In this document: one piece after another, positions 42,450 to 51,664 of the stretch
Layout of the letters: each line of letters opens with the position of its first letter
How positions within the stretch are numbered: the stretch's first letter is position 1
Assembly (NCBI GenBank): GCA_001769535.1
Contig: MEOH01000027.1
Location: forward strand, 220,553-284,552
Reading direction: 5' to 3'
DNA length: 64,000 bases
Source: Bacteroidetes bacterium GWF2_38_335
GTDB lineage: Bacteria; Bacteroidota; Bacteroidia; Bacteroidales; GWF2-38-335
Notes under the pieces: model-generated
The model's database searches: none
What the model was told of the DNA's origin: nothing
Seen by the model: the letters and a program-made list of their open reading frames with translations, nothing else
Program-made: the position numbers and the translations under genes

Positions 42450-43589
42450 ATGAACGACTTTGATTTGTATTTTGATCCATTAAACACGAATTTTGGAACG
42501 GATTTTCCCTCTGGCACCATCGGAAATTCAATTATAAAAAATACAAGCGGTTTGTCTGATAAGTTCCTGAAGGGAATTAAAGTTGCCCTGATTGGTGTTT
42601 GCGATGACAGAAGATCTGAAAGCAACTCAGCCTCAACACCCGACCTGATTAGAAAACAGCTTTACCAATTACAAAATCATTTTTCCCTGAAAATTGCCGA
42701 TCTGGGAAACCTGAAAACCGGTGCCGAACCCGAAGATACCGATTTTGCCGTCAGAGACATTATCTCTCACCTCATTGAAAAACAAATTATTACCATAATA
42801 TTGGGCGGAGGACAGGACATTACCTATTCGGTTTATCTTGCCTATGAGAAGCTTGGAAAAGCGGTAAATATCCTGAGTATCGACCCCCGCTTTGATATTA
42901 ACACGAGCAGGGATGAACTTTCATCAACTAACTATCTAAGCCGCATTTTGCTTAACACTAAAAATACTTTATTTAATTACACAAATCTGGGATATCAATC
43001 CCATTATGTTTCTCAGGAAAATCTCGATCTGATTAAAAAATTGTATTTTGATTCATACAGGCTTGGTGAAATAAGAAACCTTCCCGAAGAAGCCGAACCC
43101 GAACTAAGAGATGCCGATATCGTTTCTTTTGATATTTCATCAGTTCGGATGTCAGAAGCACCGGCACACCACAAACCTTCACCCAACGGATTTTTTGGCG
43201 AAGAAGCCTGTCAGCTAGCCAAATATGCCGGATTGAGTGAAAAAATCAACTCCTTCGGATTGTATGAAATCAGTCCGGATGAAGAAGAAAATAATCAAAC
43301 TGTTTCTCTTGCCGCACAGCTTGTTTGGTATTTCATTGAAGGTGTTTCACAACGCAAATCAGATTATCCGTTGCGAAATCTTGCCTCCTGCGATAAATTT
43401 CATGTGAACCTCAACCAGGGTAAAGACGAAATTATCTTCTACAAAAGTCAGATCAGCGGCCGTTGGTGGTTCGAAATACCCTTTAAAAACAAAAGAATCA
43501 TTGTAGCCTGCAATCATTCAGATTACCGCAAAGCCTGTGAAAATCAGGTTCCTGACAAATATTGGAAGACCTGTCAGAAAATTTTTTAA
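42450..43589 (+). CDS. Arginase/formimidoylglutamase-fold protein with degenerate metal site
   Basis: This 379-residue protein has the ureohydrolase alpha/beta fold, but the key metal ligands are altered. The first motif GGGHD/GGDHS reads GGGQD, DAHxD reads DPRFD, and the SxDxDxxDP motif reads SFDISSVRM. So at least two His ligands and one Asp are missing, and a dinuclear Mn site as in arginase or agmatinase is unlikely. Family members with this pattern behind topA are known in Bacteroidota and are usually labelled formimidoylglutamase by similarity. No histidine-degradation genes are near. It may be a non-metal enzyme, a binding protein or a regulator. It is probably co-transcribed with topA. 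Confidence 0.8.
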   Translation: MNDFDLYFDPLNTNFGTDFPSGTIGNSIIKNTSGLSDKFLKGIKVALIGVCDDRRSESNSASTPDLIRKQLYQLQNHFSLKIADLGNLKTGAEPEDTDFAVRDIISHLIEKQIITIILGGGQDITYSVYLAYEKLGKAVNILSIDPRFDINTSRDELSSTNYLSRILLNTKNTLFNYTNLGYQSHYVSQENLDLIKKLYFDSYRLGEIRNLPEEAEPELRDADIVSFDISSVRMSEAPAHHKPSPNGFFGEEACQLAKYAGLSEKINSFGLYEISPDEEENNQTVSLAAQLVWYFIEGVSQRKSDYPLRNLASCDKFHVNLNQGKDEIIFYKSQISGRWWFEIPFKNKRIIVACNHSDYRKACENQVPDKYWKTCQKIF

Positions 43590-43840
43590 TGTCAGATTTT
43601 GGCGAAAGATTTGATTTTAATCAATTTTTTATATATCTTGCTCCCAATTTTTTAACAATTAATAAAAAGAAAAAAGACGAAAAACAGAACATTTATTTTT
43701 TATATGCGTATATTGCTCAGGCAATTAAATTACTTATTAACCAATAACTGTTAATAAAATTTGCATGTAAAGAATATTTTTACTTATTTTACGTTTTTTA
43801 TATTGTATAACATATGTTGTATTCAAAGAAAAAAATGAAC

Positions 43841-44785
43841 ATGAAAAGATCAATTACACTCTTTCTGTTTCTTTCTGTAGCAATGTTTTCATTCTCACAG
43901 CAGGATCCACAGTACAGCCTTAATTCGTTCAATAATGCAACAATTAATCCAGGCTATGCCGGCAGTAATGAAATGATTTGCGCAAAACTACTGCACCGCA
44001 GTCAGTGGATGGGGTTTGACAATGCTCCAAACACCAATGTTATCAACGTTAATGCAGCTCTTGAACCGGGAGGTATTAAAAGCGGAGTTGGACTAACAAT
44101 CATGCAGGATAAACTTGGTTTCGAAAGCAATGTATTGATTAAAGCAGCTTATGCTTACCGCATGGAACTCGGCGACGGAATGCTGGGAATTGGTCTGGGT
44201 CTCGGCTTGATCAATAAGTCAATCGATGGTGACTGGAACTCTCCTTCTTCATTGGAAACCGGCGGTAATGTATTTCTAGATCAAAGCATACCCCATATGG
44301 ACAGCAGAATGACCTTCGACCTTGATTTCGGAGGATATTACTTAACAAAAGACTACTATGTTGGTTTGTCTACAACTCATTTGAATAAATCTACTTTAAA
44401 AGTCGACGACAAACAATCCATTTTTAATGCAAGACATTATTATGTTTCTGGTGGTTACCACTATCAGCTTCCCAATCCACTTCTTCTTTTCAGCCCGTCT
44501 TTACTTGTTAAAACCGATGGTGCTACAACCCAGTTTAATGTAAATGCATTAATAACATACAATAATAAGATATCCGGTGGCGTTGCTTATAGTGTAGGGG
44601 ATGCCATCAGCCCGATGATCATTGCCAGAATAGGCGAAATACAGGCTGGACTTTCCTACGATATCGGATTATCTGATATTGCAAAATATAATAATGGATC
44701 GTTTGAATTTTTCCTTGGATACTGTTTTACAATCACCAAGGACACAAGACAAGGCAAATATAAAAGCGTTAGATTTTTAAATTAA
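43841..44785 (+). CDS. porP: PorP/SprF family T9SS outer-membrane protein
   Basis: The protein is about 314 residues from the ATG at 43841 (43814 and 43835 are alternative starts). It has a signal peptide MKRSITLFLFLSVAMFSFS and a PorP/SprF beta-barrel: DPQYSLNSFNNATINPGYAGS, LLHRSQWMGFDNAPNT, YAYRMELGDGMLGIGLGLGL and YNNKISGGVAYSVGDA. PorP binds the T9SS core and type B cargo partners and links periplasmic and surface parts. Here it starts the T9SS operon porP-gldK-gldL-gldM-gldN. A second PorP/SprF lies at 57.9 kb beside the giant cargo protein. Confidence 0.93.
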   Translation: MKRSITLFLFLSVAMFSFSQQDPQYSLNSFNNATINPGYAGSNEMICAKLLHRSQWMGFDNAPNTNVINVNAALEPGGIKSGVGLTIMQDKLGFESNVLIKAAYAYRMELGDGMLGIGLGLGLINKSIDGDWNSPSSLETGGNVFLDQSIPHMDSRMTFDLDFGGYYLTKDYYVGLSTTHLNKSTLKVDDKQSIFNARHYYVSGGYHYQLPNPLLLFSPSLLVKTDGATTQFNVNALITYNNKISGGVAYSVGDAISPMIIARIGEIQAGLSYDIGLSDIAKYNNGSFEFFLGYCFTITKDTRQGKYKSVRFLN

Positions 44786-44833
44786 TTATTGTTTATTCTT
44801 GCATCTGCAATATATAATAATGACGGAGGTATT

Positions 44834-46372
44834 ATGAAAAAAGTATTTTTTCCAGGATTAGTAATTGCATTATGGCTGATTATCTCTGGTTGTCCACCTG
44901 CCGGAAACGGTGAACTCATGGGCGTACAGGACAGAGAGATCTGGTACGAACCAGATCCTTTCGGAATGCTTTTCATCCCGATGGGCAGCTATAATATGGG
45001 TCCCAATGATCAGGATATTCCATGGGCAATGAACTCTCAGTCGAAAACTGTTTCTGTTCAGGCATTCTGGATGGATGAAACAGAAATTACCAACAACGAA
45101 TACCGGCAGTTTTGCTTCTGGGTTCGTGACTCTTTATCTTATAAAATCCTTGCAGGCAAAGATGGTAACGGCCCCGTTCCAACAAACGTCAGAGGCGACT
45201 CTTACCTGAAACTCCCCATCACAGATTTTTGGGATGTTAATTATCTTTCTACTGACGATGAAACTTATCTGACTGATAATGCTTTTATTGACTGGACTGT
45301 TAAAATTGATCACAAAGAAAAAGCACATGCCGATGAACTTGAAAAAGCCGGCATGTATTATCCCCGTCATGAAAGATATTACCGCAGAAAAGAATACGAT
45401 GTAAGAAAATGGAATTTCGAATATTACTGGATTGACCTTCGTCAGGCATCAAAGAAATTTTACTATGATGAACAAAAAACCAGAACTTACGCTGCTTTTG
45501 ACGTTGATATCAAAGAAAAAAACAACGGCGAAAAAGAAATCAAAATCGTAAACAACCGTTACGGCGGTAACGTAGGAAACGAACCTGTAAAATATTATAA
45601 TGAAAAAGGCGAACGCGTTGATGTTAGAAGCCGCGCTTCCTTTATCATGAAAGATATTATCAATGTTTATCCTGATACACTTTGCTGGGTTAGAGATTTT
45701 TCTTACTCATTCAATGAACCTATGACCAATATGTACTTCTGGCATCCTGCCTATGACAACTACCCCGTTGTTGGAGTTAGCTGGAGACAAGCCAGGGCTT
45801 TCAGTATCTGGAGAACCCAACTTCTGAATGGCTATTACTCTGAAAACGGAATGACATACATCCAGGATTTCAGACTTCCTAACGAATCAGAATGGGAATA
45901 TGCTGCCCGTGGAGGCCTCGACCTCTCTATGTACCCATGGGGCGGTTACTATACCAGAAATTATACCGGTTGCTTTATTGCCAACTTTAAACCCTTACGC
46001 GGTGACTACCGTGCCGATGGAGGTTTTCACACTGTTATCGTTGCAAGCTACGACCCCAATGACTACGGATTGTATGACATGGCAGGAAACGTTGCCGAAT
46101 GGACTGCTTGTGCATTCGACGAATCAGATTACAGTTTTTCAGATGACTTAAACCCCGAATATTTCTACGAAGCCAGAGAAAGTGACCCCCCTGTTAAAAA
46201 ACGCAAGGTTTTAAGAGGCGGTTCATGGAAAGATATCGGATACTATATGCAGTGCGGTACCCGTACCTATGAATACCAGGACACCGCCAAATCATTTATC
46301 GGATTCAGAAATGTCCGTACTTACCTAGGCCGCGACAAAGCTGATGACATTAGCCGTTCACAAGTATATTAG
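44834..46372 (+). CDS. gldK: T9SS outer-membrane lipoprotein GldK/PorK
   Basis: GldK and GldN form large rings on the periplasmic side of the outer membrane. The 512-residue protein has a lipoprotein signal (lipobox IISGC) and a SUMF1-like fold: FIPMGSYNMGPNDQD, FWMDETEITNNEYRQF, GVSWRQARAFSIWR, RLPNESEWEYAARGG, DYGLYDMAGNVAEWT, KVLRGGSWKDIGYYM and IGFRNVRTY. Residues needed for formylglycine formation are missing (no Cys pair at the end). The ATG at 44834 is chosen because the lipoprotein signal begins there. It is 48 bp after porP. Confidence 0.96.
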   Translation: MKKVFFPGLVIALWLIISGCPPAGNGELMGVQDREIWYEPDPFGMLFIPMGSYNMGPNDQDIPWAMNSQSKTVSVQAFWMDETEITNNEYRQFCFWVRDSLSYKILAGKDGNGPVPTNVRGDSYLKLPITDFWDVNYLSTDDETYLTDNAFIDWTVKIDHKEKAHADELEKAGMYYPRHERYYRRKEYDVRKWNFEYYWIDLRQASKKFYYDEQKTRTYAAFDVDIKEKNNGEKEIKIVNNRYGGNVGNEPVKYYNEKGERVDVRSRASFIMKDIINVYPDTLCWVRDFSYSFNEPMTNMYFWHPAYDNYPVVGVSWRQARAFSIWRTQLLNGYYSENGMTYIQDFRLPNESEWEYAARGGLDLSMYPWGGYYTRNYTGCFIANFKPLRGDYRADGGFHTVIVASYDPNDYGLYDMAGNVAEWTACAFDESDYSFSDDLNPEYFYEARESDPPVKKRKVLRGGSWKDIGYYMQCGTRTYEYQDTAKSFIGFRNVRTYLGRDKADDISRSQVY

Positions 46373-46412
46373 TAATTAACCATTATAAACATTAACTAAA
46401 AATTCGTACGTT

Positions 46413-47477
46413 ATGAACTTTTCCGAAATTGTTGAATCCAAAGGTTACAAAGCTTTTATGTCAAAGCTGTACGGACTTGGAGCTTCCGTAGTAATTGTAG
46501 GTGCTTTGTTTAAAATTATGCACTGGCCCTTTGCCGGTATTATGCTTATTTGCGGACTGGGTACTGAAGCACTTATTTTCGCTGCGTCAGCGTTTGAGCC
46601 ACCTCACGAACACATTGACTGGACTATTGTTTATCCGGAACTTGCCGGTTTATCTGCTGAAGATGAAGAAGCATTCCTTGATGATCCCAAAATTTCTAAG
46701 AAAAAATCAGCTCTTGAAAAATTTGACGAGATGATTAACGAAGCTCAGATTACTCCAGATCTTTTTGCTAAACTGGGTACAGGTCTTCACAGTTTGAATG
46801 ATACAACTTCAAAACTCTCTGATTTATCAGATGCTACTCTGGTTACCAACGACTATGTACAGAATGTTAAAAAAGCTTCGACCTCCATGTCAAGCTTCAC
46901 CGACACTTACGGTTCTTCTGTTGAATCACTTAACCAGTCTGCCGGTAAACTTTCTGAGTCTTACATCAAAACTTCTGATGTTATTTCTAAATCTGCCAAT
47001 GAATTTTCAGGTGTATTGGCCGAATCATACCAAAAATCCTCAGAAATGATTACCAAATCTGCTGAAGAATTTGCCGGTAAAGTTACCAGCACTGGTACTG
47101 AAATTCACCAGACAGTTAAAGCTCAGGGTCAGGCATTGGCCGAATCTTATGCCAAATTAACTTCTGCTATGAATGACGAGTTTGCCAAATCAACTGATGG
47201 CAATAAATCATACGGCGAACAACTGGAGTCAATGACCAAAAACCTTACCGCTTTGAATGCTGTTTATGAAATTCAGCTTACAAATTCAAACGAACACATC
47301 GAAGCTTCAAAAGAACTTTACAGCGGACTGCATGATATGATGCATCAGTTTAAAGAATCAGCCAACGATGCTAAAGTTTACAGGGAAGAAGTTTCTAAAC
47401 TTGGTAAAAACCTCATGGCACTCAATACCATTTATGGTAACATGCTTTCAGCCATGACAATCAGGTCTAACGATTAA
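46413..47477 (+). CDS. gldL: T9SS inner-membrane motor protein GldL/PorL
   Basis: This 354-residue protein has two N-terminal membrane helices (ASVVIVGALFKIMHW and GIMLICGLGTEALIFAASAF) and a long cytoplasmic Ser/Lys-rich coiled-coil region (residues ~110-350, many KSADEFxx repeats). GldL and GldM make the proton-driven rotary motor that energises T9SS and, where present, gliding. Conserved Glu and Lys in the helices (WPFAG, GTEAL) are the likely proton path. It ends 13 bp before gldM. Confidence 0.96.
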   Translation: MNFSEIVESKGYKAFMSKLYGLGASVVIVGALFKIMHWPFAGIMLICGLGTEALIFAASAFEPPHEHIDWTIVYPELAGLSAEDEEAFLDDPKISKKKSALEKFDEMINEAQITPDLFAKLGTGLHSLNDTTSKLSDLSDATLVTNDYVQNVKKASTSMSSFTDTYGSSVESLNQSAGKLSESYIKTSDVISKSANEFSGVLAESYQKSSEMITKSAEEFAGKVTSTGTEIHQTVKAQGQALAESYAKLTSAMNDEFAKSTDGNKSYGEQLESMTKNLTALNAVYEIQLTNSNEHIEASKELYSGLHDMMHQFKESANDAKVYREEVSKLGKNLMALNTIYGNMLSAMTIRSND

Positions 47478-47490
47478 TTTGAATTAACGT

Positions 47491-49116
47491 ATGGGCGCAA
47501 CGAATTGTCCGGAAACCCCGCGGCAGAGAATGATTTCTATGATGTATCTGGTGCTAACTGCTCTGTTGGCACTGAACGTATCTAAAGACATTCTCGATGC
47601 CTTTGTCATTGTAAACGACGGTCTTACTAAGACAACTGAAAACTTTAATGCTGCAAACCAGGGAATTTACCAGGAGTTTGATAAACAATATCAGCTATCC
47701 AAAACAAAAGTTGAAAAATGGAAAAATAAAGCTGACGAAGTAAAAAAGAAAGCCGATGAGCTTTTTGCTAAATTCGACGAGTTTAAACTGAAAATCCTTA
47801 CCACAGCAGGTGAAGATGAGGCAATTGTTACCGAAAACGGAAAAACAAGAATTGACGGTTTAAAAATTGCGGCAAAAGACAATACTGATGTTCCTGCTCA
47901 AATCATGATTACTGAAGGCGGCGGTGCTGAACTGAAAAAATTAATGGATGAATTTCGTACATTTCTTATTTCATTGGTTAAGGAAAGCAAAGGTGATGAC
48001 AATTTGATGTCATCACTTGAAGTGTTCCTTAATACCAATGAACATACTGACGAAGCTACAGGTGAAGTACATCCATGGGAATCTTACAACTTTGAACATC
48101 TTCCAATGATTGCTGTAATCACCATCATGTCAAAAATACAGGGTGATATCAGGAATTCTGAAGCAAAAGTAATCAACTTCCTGATGCAACAGATTTCAGG
48201 TGACGACATTCCTTTCAATAAAGTTGATGCAATTGTGTATTCTCCATCTACCGATATTATTTCAGGTGGTGATTATCAGGCACAGATTTTTATCGCTGCT
48301 TATGATACCCTTGCAAAACCTGAATTTTATATTGGTAAATTTGATAAGAGTCATAAACTTGAAGGTACAGAAGGAACTGATTGGTGGAAACTTGATTCTG
48401 TTGCCAATGGAAAAGGTTTCTACAAAGTACCAAGCCCCAGTGTGGGTATTAAAGAATACACAGGTTTTATTAAACTTCCAACACCTAAAGGCGATAAATA
48501 CTATGATTTCAGTGCAGGATACAAAATCACTCCTCCAAGTGCCGCTGTTTCTCCTACAAAGATGATGGTATTTTATATTGGTGTTGACAACCCTGTTAAA
48601 GTTAGTGCTGCCGGTATCCCGCCAGATAAAGTTCAGGCTGTTGGACAAGGCTGTACATTGTCACCAAAAGGAAATGGCGAATATATTGCCCGTGTAAAAG
48701 CCGGAAAAGAATGTTTCGTTAGTGTTTCCGGTGAAGTGGGTGGTAAAAACATGTCTTTTGGAAGAGAAAAATTCATTATCAAAAGGATTCCTGACCCAAT
48801 TCCTGGTATAGGTGGAAGAAAAAATGGTGAAGGTATTGCCCGTAGTTCACTTGCTGCAGGTTCATTTATCTACGCCAGAAGACCTGATGGATTCGATTTT
48901 GAATGTACTTTTAAAGTACTTAGTTTTTCACTGAGTGTTGATGTTGGAGGAACAACCAAAGAAGAGAAAGCCAATGGTGCTGCAATTACCGGCGGTCAGG
49001 CTCAACTGATTTCCAAGGTTAAAATTGGTGGAAACGTAGTATTTAAAAATATTAAGGCTGTTGGCCCTGATGGCGAAGTCAGGAACCTGACACCCCTGGT
49101 ATTCTCATTGCAATAA
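47491..49116 (+). CDS. gldM: T9SS motor protein GldM/PorM
   Basis: This 541-residue protein begins with a short cytoplasmic stretch and a single helix (RQRMISMMYLVLTALLALNVSKDIL). Four periplasmic domains (residues ~35-541) follow, the later ones with the motifs FYIGVDNPVKVSAAGIPPDKV and GGRKNGEGIARS. GldM runs through the periplasm and connects the GldL motor with the GldK/GldN ring. The length is normal. A hairpin follows it, before gldN. Confidence 0.96.
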   Translation: MGATNCPETPRQRMISMMYLVLTALLALNVSKDILDAFVIVNDGLTKTTENFNAANQGIYQEFDKQYQLSKTKVEKWKNKADEVKKKADELFAKFDEFKLKILTTAGEDEAIVTENGKTRIDGLKIAAKDNTDVPAQIMITEGGGAELKKLMDEFRTFLISLVKESKGDDNLMSSLEVFLNTNEHTDEATGEVHPWESYNFEHLPMIAVITIMSKIQGDIRNSEAKVINFLMQQISGDDIPFNKVDAIVYSPSTDIISGGDYQAQIFIAAYDTLAKPEFYIGKFDKSHKLEGTEGTDWWKLDSVANGKGFYKVPSPSVGIKEYTGFIKLPTPKGDKYYDFSAGYKITPPSAAVSPTKMMVFYIGVDNPVKVSAAGIPPDKVQAVGQGCTLSPKGNGEYIARVKAGKECFVSVSGEVGGKNMSFGREKFIIKRIPDPIPGIGGRKNGEGIARSSLAAGSFIYARRPDGFDFECTFKVLSFSLSVDVGGTTKEEKANGAAITGGQAQLISKVKIGGNVVFKNIKAVGPDGEVRNLTPLVFSLQ

Positions 49117-49122
49117 AAAAAC

Positions 49123-49158
49123 AGACACTCAGGACTTATTAGCCCTGAGTGTCTTTAA
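49123..49158 (+). terminator. Hairpin between gldM and gldN
   Basis: AGACACTCAGG (49123-49133) pairs perfectly over 11 bp with CCTGAGTGTCT (49144-49154) around a 10-nt loop, preceded by seven A and followed by TTAAAT. The weak T tract suggests partial termination or an RNA-stability element within the operon, which could lower gldN expression relative to gldM. Confidence 0.7.
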
Positions 49159-49178
49159 ATAAATTAAATATTAATAAT

Positions 49179-50228
49179 ATGAAACGATTGATCTTACTGT
49201 CACTGAGCCTTGTTTTTGTTGTTTCTGCCTACACTCAGGAAGTGGACATCCTCGGCGGTTTGTATAAAAAGGAACACGTGCCCGATCGCGGACCGATTCC
49301 TTATCATACATTCAGACAATCTGATGCGATGTGGACTAAAATAGTATGGAGGAAACTTGATTTAAGAGAAAAAATCAATCTTCCCTTATATTATCCTATT
49401 GAATCTAAATACGATCTTAATACTGTTCTTCAACCACAGGATGACAGATTCAATTTAGTTAGTTTATTATTATTTATGGGTATTGGTACTTATGGATATG
49501 CCACTTATTTGGAAACATTGTTGCCAAATGTTTATCCTGACCAAAAAATTGTTATCCTTGAACACCTCAAGCAACTGGAGGAACTTAACGCCAAAGAAAA
49601 TTGGGGTGAGTTGGGACGAAACCGTCCGGGCTCCATGGCAATGCATGACAGGTGGCTAAACTATTTTGTTTACGATGATCATGAATTTAAAGTACCTCAA
49701 AACTTTACAAAAATTTGGGGTTATATGGGTGGTGGACTTGACTCGGTTATTATTTACGATGAAAACGGTATGGAAGTTTATGATGCCAACGGCATGATTG
49801 CTAAAAGAGCCGAATTCAAAGAAATCCGTCCGGGTGAAGTTACTGAGCTTAAAGTAAAAGAAGTTTGGTATTTTGATAAAAACAGAGCCAAAATGGAAGT
49901 ACGTATTGTTGCCATTTGCCCAACCCGTTACTTCCTTGACCCCATCGAAAAGAAACAAAAAAATGCTGAAATCGGTTGGTTTTATTTCCCTGCTTTCAGA
50001 CCAATTCTTGCCACACATGAAGTATTTAACACCAGTAATGATGCTGAACGTATGTCGTTCGACGATTTATTCTGGAAAAGAAGGTTCAGCAGTTTTGTTT
50101 ATGCTGAAACAAATGTTTATAACAACAGGTTGATTAATGAATACCAGTATGGTCTTGACGCTTTACTTGAAGCCGACAAGATAAAAGACTGGATGTTTGA
50201 AATTGAACACGATTTATGGAATTATTAA
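49179..50228 (+). CDS. gldN: T9SS periplasmic ring protein GldN/PorN, first copy
   Basis: This 349-residue protein has a signal peptide KRLILLSLSLVFVVSAYTQ and the GldN domain: FRQSDAMWTKIVWRKLDLRE, INLPLYYPIE, KEVWYFDKNRAKMEVRIVAI, IGWFYFPAFRPI and SFVYAETNVYNNRLINEYQ. It forms the ring with GldK. I use the ATG at 49179 because the signal peptide begins there. A closely similar second gene follows 111 bp later behind a strong terminator. Confidence 0.95.
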   Translation: MKRLILLSLSLVFVVSAYTQEVDILGGLYKKEHVPDRGPIPYHTFRQSDAMWTKIVWRKLDLREKINLPLYYPIESKYDLNTVLQPQDDRFNLVSLLLFMGIGTYGYATYLETLLPNVYPDQKIVILEHLKQLEELNAKENWGELGRNRPGSMAMHDRWLNYFVYDDHEFKVPQNFTKIWGYMGGGLDSVIIYDENGMEVYDANGMIAKRAEFKEIRPGEVTELKVKEVWYFDKNRAKMEVRIVAICPTRYFLDPIEKKQKNAEIGWFYFPAFRPILATHEVFNTSNDAERMSFDDLFWKRRFSSFVYAETNVYNNRLINEYQYGLDALLEADKIKDWMFEIEHDLWNY

Positions 50229-50232
50229 TATG

Positions 50233-50262
50233 AAAAAAGCGGCTTTCAGCCGCTTTTTTTTT
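50233..50262 (+). terminator. Strong intrinsic terminator between the two gldN genes
   Basis: AAAAAAGCGGCT-TTC-AGCCGCTTTTTT (50233-50259) is perfect and runs into more T, 4 bp after the gldN stop. Confidence 0.93.
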
Positions 50263-50339
50263 GACCAATTTTTGTCAAACAAACACAATTTCCGCACTAT
50301 TTAACCGGGAAAATGCGTTTTTCAGAAAAAACGTATATT

Positions 50340-51359
50340 ATGAAACGGCTCACATTACTTTTAACCGCCGTTGTTTTTGTTGTTTCTGCCGCCGCACAGT
50401 TTACTCTTGAACCCGAACCGTTCCTCTTAAACGAGAGGGCCGAAAAAGAACCTGTTCCCTATCCAAATGTCAGGCAGGCTGACATTATGTGGTCTAAAAC
50501 CGTTTGGAGAAGGATTGACCTTAGAGAGAAAATAAACCTTCCGCTCTATTACCCTGTGGAAAATTATTATGACATTAATTCTCCTTTTTTTCCTCTCGAC
50601 AAAAGGTATAACGTTGTTTCTCTGTTGCTTTATGAGGTTATGGCCTATTATGGCAACACACAGGCTATTAAAAACACCGACCCTAATAATGATAAGGTCA
50701 CTGTGTTAAACAAGTTGCTTGAAGCAGAACAGTCAAACGAAAAAAAAGGCTTTGGACCACTGGGAAAAAAATCCGATCCCTCCTACCTCAATTATTACGT
50801 TTATGATGATGATGAATTCAAAATACCAAAAAGTTTTACTTCGGTGTGGGAATCCCTTGGTGGAGGCTATGATTCTGTACCCAAATACAGTATTTATGGT
50901 GAAGAGATAGTTGATGAAAACGGGAAACTGATATACGAAAAAGTCGAAAAATCAATGCGAATTGATCAGGTAGTTGAATTACAACTGAAAGAGGTATGGT
51001 ATTTTGATAAAAACAGAAGCAAAATGGAAGTCAGAATTCTGGCCATTTGCCCGGTAAGATTATACTATGATGAATATTTCAAAAAAGATATGCGTGTGGA
51101 AATCGGCTGGTTTTATTTTCCAGCAGTCAGAAAAGCTTTTGCAAACCACGAAGTATTCAACAGAGGCAATGATGCCGAAAGAAGGTCCTTTGATGACATC
51201 TTCTTTAAACGCATGTTCAACGGATATATCTATGCCGAGACTAATGTTTACAACAACAGGAAAATAAATGAATACCAACAGGGTGCGGATGCTTTGCATG
51301 AAGCCGAAGAAATAAAAGATGATATCTTTAAATTTGAACATGACCTTTGGAATTATTGA
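50340..51359 (+). CDS. gldO: Second GldN paralog (GldO-like)
   Basis: This 339-residue protein has a signal peptide KRLTLLLTAVVFVVSAAAQ and the same architecture as the preceding gene, with blocks nearly identical in both (KINLPLYYP, LKEVWYFDKNR, IGWFYFP, YAETNVYNNR). Differences lie mainly in the N-terminal loop and in the segment around residues 100-140. Flavobacterium johnsoniae also has tandem gldN and gldO that partly replace each other. The terminator between the genes implies separate expression. No clear promoter is visible in the 111-bp gap. I start at the ATG at 50340; the frame opens at 50313. Confidence 0.92.
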   Translation: MKRLTLLLTAVVFVVSAAAQFTLEPEPFLLNERAEKEPVPYPNVRQADIMWSKTVWRRIDLREKINLPLYYPVENYYDINSPFFPLDKRYNVVSLLLYEVMAYYGNTQAIKNTDPNNDKVTVLNKLLEAEQSNEKKGFGPLGKKSDPSYLNYYVYDDDEFKIPKSFTSVWESLGGGYDSVPKYSIYGEEIVDENGKLIYEKVEKSMRIDQVVELQLKEVWYFDKNRSKMEVRILAICPVRLYYDEYFKKDMRVEIGWFYFPAVRKAFANHEVFNRGNDAERRSFDDIFFKRMFNGYIYAETNVYNNRKINEYQQGADALHEAEEIKDDIFKFEHDLWNY

Positions 51360-51664
51360 TTTTCCAAAAGAATTTCATAACCATGGCCTTAACATGACTA
51401 TGAAAAGTCCTTGAAATCGGCCTTTAGTCCTAACAACGATTTTTAGCCATTCCGCAGTCAATTTATATAAGAAGCTACCCTCTTCAGGGGATAGCTTCTT
51501 GCTGTTAATATCAAAAACTCAACAAAGCGATAATTCATTACCGCCAACTGTCCTTAACTTTTCACCAACCGGTAACAGTCAATATATTAAATGCTTGTAT
51601 TCCTTAATTTTGGTATCAAATAGGGTGTTTTACACTTTATAGGTAATTTCCTAATACTTCACTT
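51360..51664. other. Non-coding gap before the giant cargo gene, with hairpin
   Basis: The 305-bp gap holds no credible gene. AAGAAGCTA (51469-51477) pairs with TAGCTTCTT (51492-51500), with extra CC/GG pairs inside. This is a likely transcript-end hairpin for the second gldN. TAATTTTG (51605-51612) matches the -7 consensus and may start transcription of the giant gene, though no -33 motif is seen. Confidence 0.5.

Noticed and set aside
43589-43747. Small AT-rich ORF of 52 codons between the arginase-fold gene and porP
   Set aside because: It overlaps the previous stop, has low-complexity Lys/Ile/Asn content, no recognisable domain and no promoter; probably chance.
43804-43816. AACATATGTT near porP as a second site of the hcp-type operator
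   Set aside because: Only the inner 10 bp match and the GTAAC half sites are absent; short palindromes like this are expected by chance in AT-rich DNA.
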